13,747 nt of DNA, taken from contig CAZCSV010000015.1 of NCBI GenBank assembly GCA_964501535.1, forward strand, positions 1 through 13,747. The letters are read 5' to 3'. This stretch comes from FEN-1279 sp964501535. Its GTDB lineage: Bacteria; Bacteroidota; Ignavibacteria; Tepidaquicellales; Tepidaquicellaceae. Shown here one piece after another: positions 7,467-13,747 of the stretch. The notes beneath the pieces were generated by a model that saw only the letters and a list, made by a program, of their open reading frames with translations, ran no database searches and was not told where the DNA came from. The translations under genes and the position numbers were made by a program. The number at the start of each line of letters is the position of its first letter. Within the stretch, counting starts at the first letter, position 1.

Positions 7467-7565
7467 TCAAATTTTTGGGAATCTTCTCGTAATTATGAAA
7501 ATAATGACCGCAGGTATTACATCAATCGCAATTTTTTTAACAATTTCTTTTACTTCCTTTTTCAT
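7467..7565 (-). CDS. Small single-pass membrane peptide, 32 residues
   Basis: A 32-codon gene starting at ATG 7565, preceded by a near-perfect Shine-Dalgarno (AAAGGAGG, four bases before the ATG). Its start overlaps the stop of the upstream 46-residue gene by four bases (ATGA), so translation is probably coupled. The N-terminus is lysine-rich (MKKEVKEIVKK), the centre is hydrophobic (IDVIPAVIIFIIT, about residues 14-26) and the end is basic (RRFPKI). The core resembles that of its neighbour (VIPAVIIFII against VVPAAIAIVDII), pointing to paralogy. There are no catalytic residues. Possible roles are a membrane-disrupting effector, an anchor for a CARF protein, or a peptide unrelated to CRISPR. 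The ribosome site and coupling are the main evidence that it is real. Confidence 0.65.
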   Translation of the reverse strand: MKKEVKEIVKKIAIDVIPAVIIFIITRRFPKI

Positions 7566-7702
7566 TTTGCCTCCTTTCTGTTTTTAATTATTTCAAATAT
7601 ATTTTTATTACCTGGCTTATTCCTATTCACAATAATATCTACTATGGCTATTGCAGCGGGAACTACTACTTTTACTACTTTCCAGATTGTTTTTGCATCC
7701 AT
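7562..7702 (-). CDS. Small single-pass membrane peptide, 46 residues
   Basis: A 46-codon gene starting at ATG 7702 with AAAGAGG six bases upstream. The protein has a short basic head (MDAKTIWKVVK), one hydrophobic segment (VVVPAAIAIVDIIV, about residues 12-25) and a polar, basic tail (NRNKPGNKN, ending KNRKEAK). That gives a single predicted membrane helix with a charged cytoplasmic tail. It lies 132 bp downstream of the NE0113-type CARF gene and overlaps the 32-residue gene by four bases. The minus-strand sequence upstream contains TATTTTTG, a TAnnTTTG match, with a TTTG 15 bp before it, so a separate promoter is possible. I know no family for it. Co-occurrence with CARF genes hints at a type III accessory role, which is inference. 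Confidence 0.65.
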   Translation of the reverse strand: MDAKTIWKVVKVVVPAAIAIVDIIVNRNKPGNKNIFEIIKNRKEAK

Positions 7703-7834
7703 ACAAAACCTCTTTTTAAAAATTAATAAATTTTTATACAAAAATAAATTTTACACTATATCAAAAATAGGGGGGCAATGTTTTGGCAAGGTTTCCAAAA
7801 ACCGATTAATATTAAGGGATATTTAAGTAAGGAA
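7703..7834 (-). promoter_or_regulatory. Possible promoter region ahead of the small membrane peptides
   Basis: A 132-bp gap, the largest between genes on the effector side. On the minus strand it contains TTTG, 15 bp, then TATTTTTG, which fits TAnnTTTG although the spacing is shorter than the usual 19-23 bp. A small hairpin (GGTTT/AAACC) lies before it but lacks a T-run, so no terminator separates these genes from the CARF gene. Confidence 0.3.
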
Positions 7835-8857
7835 TTATTTGATGATGAAAGAAGATGAGTCCTGAATTATACCGTATAATCCTTTTTCTTTATGATATGT
7901 AGGACCCTGTATAATGAAAAGACCGTTTAAATCGAAATCATTAACTGCATTAATTATCTTTTTGTTTATTTTTTGAATGCGAGAGAGAATATTTCCTTTG
8001 ATATTTTCAACATTCGATAGATTACCTCCTTCTGCAATCGCAAGGTCAGTTATATTTAAAAAATCTTTATTCTCTTTTTTTGCTTTAACGAATTTAAGAT
8101 AAAAATCAAATTCACCGGGATGTAAATCTTTTGAATTATTTAATCCAAATTTCACTGAGCAAGTTTTAGTATCGAGAATTAGCTTATCCTGACTAAGCTG
8201 TTCCAGTTCCTTTTGAGTTAATGAGACAACTTTATCAAACGTAAGAGATTTTAGTTTATATTTTTCGAAGTTTTGCGATATTAATGAACGAAGTTTTACG
8301 AACGGTACTTCCGCAAGTTCAAGAAGTTTATCTTCACTTTTATTTTCAGGGAAGAAGTTTTTAAATTCGCTTTTTTCATCAGTTAAAACATGCAGTAATT
8401 TGTCATTTGTTCTTCCGAAAAGAGAAAGAGCAGCTGCCATGTAAATGCTCATAGTTTTTCTTCCTCCTGAAACAGAGCAATACAAAACATTATCTTTATC
8501 AGTTGTTTTTTCCATTATTACTTCACAAACTTTATTCGGAAAAAGTTTATTCTGCTTATCTGTTCTTATATCAGACATTTCAACAGATTCTTCTTTTGCA
8601 ACAATGATGTGAGTATCACTATTACTAAATTTTGGTGTCTTTAATTTATACATTTTACATAGCCGTTCAATTTCCTTCTTTAGCGGAGGATAATTTATCT
8701 TATCATCAATTCCATACATAACGTCCCTGCCACGGGCAGTCGTAATAACATAAATTTCATGAACAGAAATTTTTCTCTGAACCGATAGGCAATAAAGAGT
8801 TTCGGTAATAATCTGGGGTGTTAGCCCTGAAACGGCAATTAAAATGTTCCTGATCAT
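7835..8857 (-). CDS. CARF-domain protein, NE0113 (Cas_NE0113) family
   Basis: 340 residues. The N-terminus has the signature VSGLTPQIITETLY (9-22), followed by VITTARGRD (37-45), DIRTDKQN (96-103) and the ligand-loop motif SVSGGRKTM (128-136). Together these match the NE0113 family (TIGR02584/PF09623), a CARF group found in cas loci. The CARF part spans about residues 1-185. The C-terminal 150 residues have no HEPN RxxxxH or PD-(D/E)xK motif that I can see; a winged-helix-like or other helical module is possible. CARF domains bind cyclic oligoadenylates made by Cas10. Without an evident nuclease, the protein may be a ring nuclease, a regulator or an adaptor. Its ATG overlaps the stop of the upstream CARF-nuclease gene by four bases, showing tight coupling. 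Confidence 0.85.
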   Translation of the reverse strand: MIRNILIAVSGLTPQIITETLYCLSVQRKISVHEIYVITTARGRDVMYGIDDKINYPPLKKEIERLCKMYKLKTPKFSNSDTHIIVAKEESVEMSDIRTDKQNKLFPNKVCEVIMEKTTDKDNVLYCSVSGGRKTMSIYMAAALSLFGRTNDKLLHVLTDEKSEFKNFFPENKSEDKLLELAEVPFVKLRSLISQNFEKYKLKSLTFDKVVSLTQKELEQLSQDKLILDTKTCSVKFGLNNSKDLHPGEFDFYLKFVKAKKENKDFLNITDLAIAEGGNLSNVENIKGNILSRIQKINKKIINAVNDFDLNGLFIIQGPTYHKEKGLYGIIQDSSSFIIK

Positions 8858-9897
8858 ATAATGATTGATTCGATTTGCTTAATATTTATTAAATTTATTT
8901 TTAATTCACGGGCACGGTTTATAAAACTTCTATTCATTTTTTTAATAGTAACTTTTGATGCAATACCAAATGTGCCTCCTGCAAGATCTCTTAATCCATC
9001 AAGTTCAAATAAATCCTGCTTGTCTGCATTTCCAGCTTTGCAGGAAATCAAATGTAACCTCCCGTTTTTAGTCAGCAGGATATCAATTTCGTTCAGATTA
9101 TTCATGCCTGATCTTACATTAGCTCCGACAACAATATCATCAGGACTCTTTTCCTTTAATTTCATGAAAACATAATCTTCAAGCCAGAATCCTTTAATAT
9201 AATTTATATTTTTGATATCAGAAGTAAATATTTCTCTATTTTTATAATATAATATATATTTGCTTTCAGAAGTATCGAATTCAAAATCGGAATATATTAT
9301 TGATTTACTTTTTATTTTATTCTTGAATTTTTGTTTTAAGTAATCATGAAAATTCAGAAACTGCTCAAGATTATCAGAAATGAAATTAAGTAAAGGAATA
9401 TTTTCATTCATCCTTGAAAGTTTGTCCCTTGAGCTGATGCAATTAAATCCGCAGGAAGAGAGGTAATCTTTTACCGAAACTTTTACATTAAAATTTTCGG
9501 AACGGATTTTGCCAAATTCCATAAAAAATATCTTATTGTCATTTGTATCACAGTAAATTGTTTCCAAATTAGCTTTTCTAAATGACTCATAAGCTGCAAT
9601 GGCCATTATTTTAGTTCCACCTGTAGTATTTAGAAGAAGTATTTTTTTAGGGTTAGAACTTATTAATCTGTTTATTTCGCTTTCAGTAGATTTATAATCA
9701 TAAGCCCGAACAGTGTTGCCTGACAATTCACACGATATTTTATTATTGTTTAAGACGTTAATTATATTCTTAGCAGTATGTTTTTCTTCATGAGTAGTGA
9801 TAAGAATAACTTTATCTGGTTTCAAATATAATGCAGGAATAATTACAGGCATTGATTGTTTTGAAACTAGTGAAATTAGAATTGTATTGTTCTGCAT
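8854..9897 (-). CDS. CARF-PD-(D/E)xK nuclease, Can2/Card1-like (DUF1887 type)
   Basis: 347 residues. The N-terminal CARF domain covers about 1-140 and carries the loop motif LLLNTTGGTKIMAI (87-100). The C-terminal nuclease domain starts near 235 with GFWLEDYVF (Glu240), then NLNEIDILL (Glu270, Asp272) and LISCKAG (Ser285, Lys287). This is the order expected of Can2/Card1-like proteins, which cut DNA and RNA when bound by cyclic tetra-adenylate. The position just before Cys-Lys is Ser rather than the Glu of a textbook ExK, so activity may be altered or rely on another acid such as Glu270. It follows the CARF-HEPN gene after 29 bp and overlaps the NE0113-type gene by four bases. It is predicted cytoplasmic; no Shine-Dalgarno is evident. 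Confidence 0.88.
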   Translation of the reverse strand: MQNNTILISLVSKQSMPVIIPALYLKPDKVILITTHEEKHTAKNIINVLNNNKISCELSGNTVRAYDYKSTESEINRLISSNPKKILLLNTTGGTKIMAIAAYESFRKANLETIYCDTNDNKIFFMEFGKIRSENFNVKVSVKDYLSSCGFNCISSRDKLSRMNENIPLLNFISDNLEQFLNFHDYLKQKFKNKIKSKSIIYSDFEFDTSESKYILYYKNREIFTSDIKNINYIKGFWLEDYVFMKLKEKSPDDIVVGANVRSGMNNLNEIDILLTKNGRLHLISCKAGNADKQDLFELDGLRDLAGGTFGIASKVTIKKMNRSFINRARELKINLINIKQIESIII

Positions 9898-9926
9898 TTG
9901 TATGTAAGCAATTTACATTAATTCTA

Positions 9927-11147
9927 CTAAGAAAGTTTTATAAAATTATGTATTTCATTAAATCCAAATTTTTCTGAAAACAGGGAAAGCAAACGATCGA
10001 AACTTTCTTTTTTTACCGGAGTTATACCATGTGCTAATATAGAGCTGTTCCTTATTGCAAGCAGAGATTTAATATCATTAAGATTATCGTAAAAAATACT
10101 AGCAAAACGATTGTCAGTATTTTTCAGTGCTTCGAACGTAGCATATAGACCGACTTTTATTGTGTTTTCCTTATCATCCAAATACATATTTTTATAATTT
10201 TCTCTTATTTTTTCAGGAAGGTTTTCAAGAATGACGTTATCAGTATCACAATTGAATTCTTTCTTAAATTCGATTTGGCCAGTCATTTCAAGTGCTCTGT
10301 AAAGTCTTGCAATTGCATCATCATATTTCCCTTCTTCTGCCCTCCGTGTAGCATTTGAAAGCAAATCACAAACTTTATTATAATCCAATTCCTTTATATT
10401 CAATTTAAAAAGAATTTCCTTATTTTTTAAAATTTTTGACTTAATCTTTAGCTTTCCTAAAAGCTCATCATTATTTAAATTTTTCAGAAGTTCCAGTGAT
10501 TTGCAGAAGTCGAATTTCTCCCAACTGGAATAAGTATTTGCAAGAATTTTATATACTTTTACTTTTTCAATGAATTTCGGATGAATAATTTCTTCATTTG
10601 GGAATAAATTCAGAGCTGCATCATATTGATATTTGTTAAAAAGCTGTATAAATAATTTTATTCTACTTTCAGTAAATATTAATGTAGGTTCAATCTGATG
10701 AATTCTTTCTGTTCCGGATATCACCCTGCCTCCATCGCCTCTTTCGCCATAAACATAACTGATACATCCTATATTATTGGAAATAGATGCATAAAGCAGA
10801 GCAGAGGACATAGATTTTGTGCCGCTTGTATAATCTATTGTGATATTTTCCCTTAAGTAACCCTGGTCAATTATAGTTCTCAGTATTTCAGAATATTCAT
10901 CAACTAATTTCTCAACATCATTTACCTCATTAATAATAATTTCATTTACCTCTTTTTTATAATTATTAATAAAGGGTAAGGTTGTTTCTTTACTTTTTTC
11001 AGACAATATTAAATAGATTATATCCGGATTCTGCTTTGAAATTGAATAATTAATACCATGAGCGATATCCTGACCATTACTGCCGGTCCCTACTGTAATA
11101 ATAAGTAGTTTTTTTCGGGAATTCAGTTCACGTCTTTCAAGTGACAT
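9927..11147 (-). CDS. CARF-HEPN ribonuclease, Cas02710 (TIGR02710) family
   Basis: 406 residues. The Rossmann-like CARF domain (about 12-155) starts with KLLIITVGTGSNGQDIAHGI and has the ligand loop TSGTKSMSSAL (107-117). The C-terminal half is helical and includes the family-typical RRAEEGKYDDAIARLYRALE (268-287). The HEPN catalytic motif is RNSSILAHG, with Arg366 and His373 (R-x6-H). Proteins of this group are related to Csm6/Csx1, which are cyclic-oligoadenylate-activated RNases causing broad transcript degradation. The ATG at 11147 directly abuts the csm4 stop (TAA then ATG), with AAAGGA inside the end of csm4 as ribosome site. It takes the place where csm5 would be expected. An intact motif suggests an active enzyme. 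Confidence 0.92.
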   Translation of the reverse strand: MSLERRELNSRKKLLIITVGTGSNGQDIAHGINYSISKQNPDIIYLILSEKSKETTLPFINNYKKEVNEIIINEVNDVEKLVDEYSEILRTIIDQGYLRENITIDYTSGTKSMSSALLYASISNNIGCISYVYGERGDGGRVISGTERIHQIEPTLIFTESRIKLFIQLFNKYQYDAALNLFPNEEIIHPKFIEKVKVYKILANTYSSWEKFDFCKSLELLKNLNNDELLGKLKIKSKILKNKEILFKLNIKELDYNKVCDLLSNATRRAEEGKYDDAIARLYRALEMTGQIEFKKEFNCDTDNVILENLPEKIRENYKNMYLDDKENTIKVGLYATFEALKNTDNRFASIFYDNLNDIKSLLAIRNSSILAHGITPVKKESFDRLLSLFSEKFGFNEIHNFIKLS

Positions 11148-12125
11148 TTAAAATCCTTTAAAATTTAGAGTGAATGCAATACCATTTTGAATAACATGCT
11201 CGATTGACGATATTTCGCCATTTTTCGTGCACCTTCCATAGAATTCTTTTTTAACATTAGTTTTGAAACAACTTCCGGGTGTTAAGAATATTATCGGTTT
11301 TTTAAAAGGATTTGAGCTCAAGGCATATTCTTCTCCAAGTTTACCATATTTAACATTTATATCGTAATAAGCATCAATAATTTTATCATTTTCAGAAGGA
11401 AGATAATTGCTTAGATTAATAAATGCATTAGCATTATCAGGTTCATCAAATTTTTCAAAAATATTAAAAGATTTTATTTCCATTTCCCCATAACCGCTTG
11501 ATTTCTTTTTGCCAAAACCTAATTCAAAAACATCTTTCATTAAATTTTCACAATCATATATTTCATAGTTTTTTTCATCTATAACTTTTATAAATACACA
11601 TAAATTTGCTTTATCTTTTTCTTTATTTTTATCTTTTATATACTTGGGCGAATAAGAAAATAACTGACCCTCTTTGCTCGAAAAAGTATTTCTGTCAATT
11701 TCCACGCTTACACGTAATTCATTTTCAAAACCAATACTTTCAAAATCATTATCATCAAATTCAATATTCTTATAATTCAATATTTCATTAAACTGTTTAA
11801 GAGTAAGATATTTAACTTTTTTATTTTTTTTATAATCAATGAATTTTATTACCTTATTCCTTTTAGAATCATTTTCATTAAGTTTTTCTTTTTTTATTGG
11901 TAGAAATGGTTTTGGAAAAAATATTTCATCTCCTTTTTCAAAAAGTGAATTTGATACTGTAAAGATTGGATTACCATCATTGTAAAATCTTAAAAATTCT
12001 GCGAGCTTTTCTTCACTATATTTATCCTTTAATCTCCAGCATAAATGACCAAAGATTGTATCTGATTGCAAATCAGTTAATAATCCTGATTTAGGAATAA
12101 GCGAAAGTTTATATATTTTTGACAT
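11148..12125 (-). CDS. csm4: Csm4, crRNA 5'-tag binding subunit of the Csm complex
   Basis: 325 residues, near the usual Csm4 length. The N-terminal RAMP fold has the typical LQSDTIFGHLCWRL (19-32), and the second RAMP half carries the glycine-rich loop GFGKKKSSGYGEMEI (203-217). TPGSCF (283-288) is also typical. Csm4 caps the complex next to Cas10 and holds the crRNA 5' handle. It starts five bases after the csm3 stop, and the CARF-HEPN gene begins right at its stop. The region at 75-175 is unusually rich in Lys, Asn and Asp and looks like an expanded, poorly conserved insertion. I considered Csm5 and rejected it because of the SDTIFGHLCW motif. Confidence 0.93.
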   Translation of the reverse strand: MSKIYKLSLIPKSGLLTDLQSDTIFGHLCWRLKDKYSEEKLAEFLRFYNDGNPIFTVSNSLFEKGDEIFFPKPFLPIKKEKLNENDSKRNKVIKFIDYKKNKKVKYLTLKQFNEILNYKNIEFDDNDFESIGFENELRVSVEIDRNTFSSKEGQLFSYSPKYIKDKNKEKDKANLCVFIKVIDEKNYEIYDCENLMKDVFELGFGKKKSSGYGEMEIKSFNIFEKFDEPDNANAFINLSNYLPSENDKIIDAYYDINVKYGKLGEEYALSSNPFKKPIIFLTPGSCFKTNVKKEFYGRCTKNGEISSIEHVIQNGIAFTLNFKGF

Positions 12126-12130
12126 TAGTT

Positions 12131-12754
12131 TTAAATTTCAATTTTTTCAAACACAAAATCTTCAAATTTTACCTGACCGTAACCCCTTGATCCAGAACCA
12201 CCTAAAAATTCAAGTTCCACTATTTTCCTTGCTTCATTTAGTCGTTGTTTAAACTTTTCTATATCATCACCTTCAAAAACTCTTATCATAACTTCGAATT
12301 CAAATTTAGCACCTGCCGGAACCCTTTCTTGAGTTCTTGGACCAGTTTTAGTTGCCGATAATTTTTGTCTGTCCATTTTTATTTCTGTTTTTTTTTCACC
12401 CTGTATATAATCCTCATATCCATCCAATAATTTAGCATCCCTAAAAATAAATCGTGTAGGTTCCTTTGTATTTTGGGCTTTACCATTTCCAAAAAGTTTA
12501 CAAACCAAGCTATCGGAATCCTGATTATCAGAAGGATCAGGCCCCTGCGTATCACCATATTTCAATTCAAGGGCCATACGGAATCTCCCTTTTAAACTAC
12601 TACCTGGAATATAAGGTTTATTATCAATTGGATTGCGTATAACAGGTTTATCAATACCTCCAATTTCTAATTTATTTTCCGAACCACCGATATGCGTTCC
12701 AGTCAATAACGTTATACTTGATTTTGCCTTGATGTAATAATTTAGTTTTGTCAT
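12131..12754 (-). CDS. csm3: Csm3, target-RNA-cleaving backbone subunit
   Basis: 207 residues, the typical length. LEIGGIDKPVIRNP contains the catalytic aspartate (Asp35), which in characterised Csm3 cuts target RNA every six nucleotides. YIPGSSLKGRFR (48-59) and the C-terminal glycine-rich loop FLGGSGSRGYGQVKF (183-197) complete the RAMP signature. The thumb-like segment lies around 120-150. Several copies form the filament along the crRNA. The gene lies between csm2 (30-bp gap) and csm4 (5-bp gap). All key residues are present, so target RNA cleavage is expected. No clear Shine-Dalgarno precedes the ATG. Confidence 0.97.
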   Translation of the reverse strand: MTKLNYYIKAKSSITLLTGTHIGGSENKLEIGGIDKPVIRNPIDNKPYIPGSSLKGRFRMALELKYGDTQGPDPSDNQDSDSLVCKLFGNGKAQNTKEPTRFIFRDAKLLDGYEDYIQGEKKTEIKMDRQKLSATKTGPRTQERVPAGAKFEFEVMIRVFEGDDIEKFKQRLNEARKIVELEFLGGSGSRGYGQVKFEDFVFEKIEI

Positions 12755-12784
12755 AGATGTATTTTTTATAATTTTGAAATAAGT

Positions 12785-13366
12785 TTATTTATTTTCATAA
12801 TACCCCATAAAGGATTGCATATGGGGAATAAATCCTTTCAAAAAATCTTTTTCAGATTTAATTGCCATTTCAATATTTTTTATCAAAAATGTTGCAAAGT
12901 CTTTTGAAATATGATTTCTTTGAAATGATTTATTGGCTATTGGTAAATATTTTTGTAATTCAACATTAACATAATCAAAATCTTTTTTTATTTTGTACAG
13001 ATTTTCCAATTGTTTAAAAACATAATAAAATTTGCTTACCTGAGCAGACTTATTAAGATTCCTATCTGCTCCAAATAATTTTGCAAGAAAAAGAGGATAT
13101 TTTATTATCAGATCAGGCTTCAAATATCCCTTTTCGTTAAAGTACCCATTTTCTAATTCGTTAAGATAATCTGATATAGGGCCATGTGATTTTTTCAATA
13201 ATCTGACGTTTTTAGCTGATTTTTTCCCCTTATATTCACTTTGGTCATACTCTACTTCATCCCCAACGTCCGGACTATCACTAAAGTCATTAAAATGACA
13301 CCAGTATTCATTATCAATAAAGAAAAAATTGCCTATACTGTTAATTTTTGTTATCTTTCCTCTCAT
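12785..13366 (-). CDS. csm2: Csm2 with an N-terminal cold-shock-like OB-fold extension
   Basis: 193 residues, against roughly 110-150 for ordinary Csm2. Residues 1-58 look like a cold-shock/OB domain: GKITKINSIGNFFFI sits where RNP1 would be, WCHFND where RNP2 would be, then VGDEVEYD and KSAKNVRLL, the usual cold-shock ending. Residues 86-193 match Csm2: LNKSAQVSKFYYVFKQLE aligns with its helix-1 signature, and the end (KDFLKGFIPHMQSFMGYY) with its closing helices. Csm2 is the small subunit that lines the target-RNA channel. The extra domain could add affinity for single-stranded RNA or DNA. The frame is continuous and the ATG at 13366 is the only sensible start, so the fusion appears real. 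It lies between cas10 and csm3, as normal for csm2. Confidence 0.85.
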   Translation of the reverse strand: MRGKITKINSIGNFFFIDNEYWCHFNDFSDSPDVGDEVEYDQSEYKGKKSAKNVRLLKKSHGPISDYLNELENGYFNEKGYLKPDLIIKYPLFLAKLFGADRNLNKSAQVSKFYYVFKQLENLYKIKKDFDYVNVELQKYLPIANKSFQRNHISKDFATFLIKNIEMAIKSEKDFLKGFIPHMQSFMGYYENK

Positions 13367-13385
13367 ATTATTTTTATTTTAATTT

Positions 13386-13747
13386 TTAATTATTTCTTAA
13401 TTTATAAATTATTCCACGTATAGCTGGATAAAGCAACTTTTCAAATTCTAATTCTTTTTGATTTTTAGTAACAGATAAAATCTTTTCAAAAAAATCACGT
13501 ATTTCAATATTCTTATAACTTCCATTTTTATCCTTTAGATTGCGATTAATAATGTATGTAAGCATTGGATGCCAAATAAGTTTACTTGTATCCTCTGTTT
13601 CACGGAATATTTTAATATAATCAGTTATTGTAAATAAATGCCTAATAATGCCCATGGATATATCACCTTTCTTATACCATTCTGCAAGAGTGTCAATAAT
13701 TTTAATCAATTCTGCTCTTTGAGAATTTTTCAAAATAGTATCGAAAA
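13386..13747 (-). CDS. csm1: Cas10/Csm1, C-terminal fragment (cut by window edge)
   Basis: The last 119 residues of a gene that enters from the right edge; the frame is open to base 13747, so the apparent TTG start at 13733 is not real. The segment is all-helical and contains IWHPMLTYIINRN, matching the C-terminal domain 4 of Csm1-type Cas10. It stops 19 bp before csm2, the standard csm1-csm2 order. In the complex this domain contacts Csm2 and Csm4. The HD nuclease and the GGDD palm domain that makes cyclic oligoadenylates lie outside the window, so whether they are intact cannot be judged. The three downstream CARF proteins imply a working palm domain, which is inference. Confidence 0.8.
   Translation of the reverse strand, partial: FDTILKNSQRAELIKIIDTLAEWYKKGDISMGIIRHLFTITDYIKIFRETEDTSKLIWHPMLTYIINRNLKDKNGSYKNIEIRDFFEKILSVTKNQKELEFEKLLYPAIRGIIYKLRNN

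Noticed and set aside
7452..7826. Plus-strand ORF of 124 codons with hydrophobic segments
   Set aside because: It lies antisense to the two small membrane-peptide genes, which have good ribosome sites. Its hydrophobicity mirrors theirs, and it has no ribosome site of its own.
8861..9175. Plus-strand ORF of 104 codons
   Set aside because: It is the reverse-strand shadow of the CARF-PD-(D/E)xK gene, which has clear family motifs.
11148..12125. Assignment as Csm5
   Set aside because: The LQSDTIFGHLCW motif near the N-terminus and the protein's length fit Csm4; the IGSG/YIPGSSLKG pattern of Csm5 is absent.
13386..13733. Complete 115-residue small gene with a TTG start
   Set aside because: The frame stays open to the window edge, and the content and position match the C-terminal end of Cas10/Csm1.

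Overview
This AT-rich window carries most of a type III-A (Csm) CRISPR-Cas locus. Every credible gene lies on the minus strand, so the locus reads from right to left and ends in a large CRISPR array. The host looks like a low-GC member of the Bacteroidota or a neighbouring phylum (Ignavibacteriota/Chlorobiota). The grounds are that most genes lack a clear Shine-Dalgarno sequence and one candidate promoter fits the TTTG/TAnnTTTG pattern. This placement is an inference with low to moderate certainty.

Right to left, the interference module is the C-terminal end of cas10/csm1 (cut by the window edge), a csm2 with an extra N-terminal cold-shock-like OB fold, csm3 with its cleavage aspartate, and csm4. 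csm5 would normally come next but is absent. In its place are three CARF-domain proteins in a row: a CARF-HEPN RNase of the Cas02710 type, a CARF-PD-(D/E)xK nuclease like Can2/Card1, and an NE0113-family CARF protein. Two very short overlapping genes (46 and 32 residues) follow. Each has a strong Shine-Dalgarno and one hydrophobic segment, and they look like paralogues. An intrinsic terminator closes this part.

The next block holds an unrecognised 135-residue gene, cas1, cas2 and a 491-residue TPR-rich protein that overlaps cas2. After a short putative leader (3948-4054) comes an array of 40 apparently identical 30-bp repeats and 39 spacers (1296-3947). On the minus strand the repeat ends in ATTGAGAC, a type III-like crRNA 5' tag, so the array is read in the same direction as the cas genes. 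One spacer occurs twice, and four spacers are built from variants of one 12-bp repeat unit. No cas6 is visible.

The leftmost 1.3 kb has no convincing gene. It holds AT-rich sequence, an imperfect direct repeat of about 85 bp, and two short minus-strand units that each end in a hairpin terminator; one of them may be a small RNA.

Expected working model, from family knowledge: the Csm complex loaded with crRNA recognises foreign transcripts. Csm3 cuts the RNA, and Cas10 (palm domain outside the window) may make cyclic oligoadenylates. The CARF proteins would then respond by RNA or DNA degradation or by clearing the signal. The small membrane peptides are the most interesting candidates for an undescribed component.
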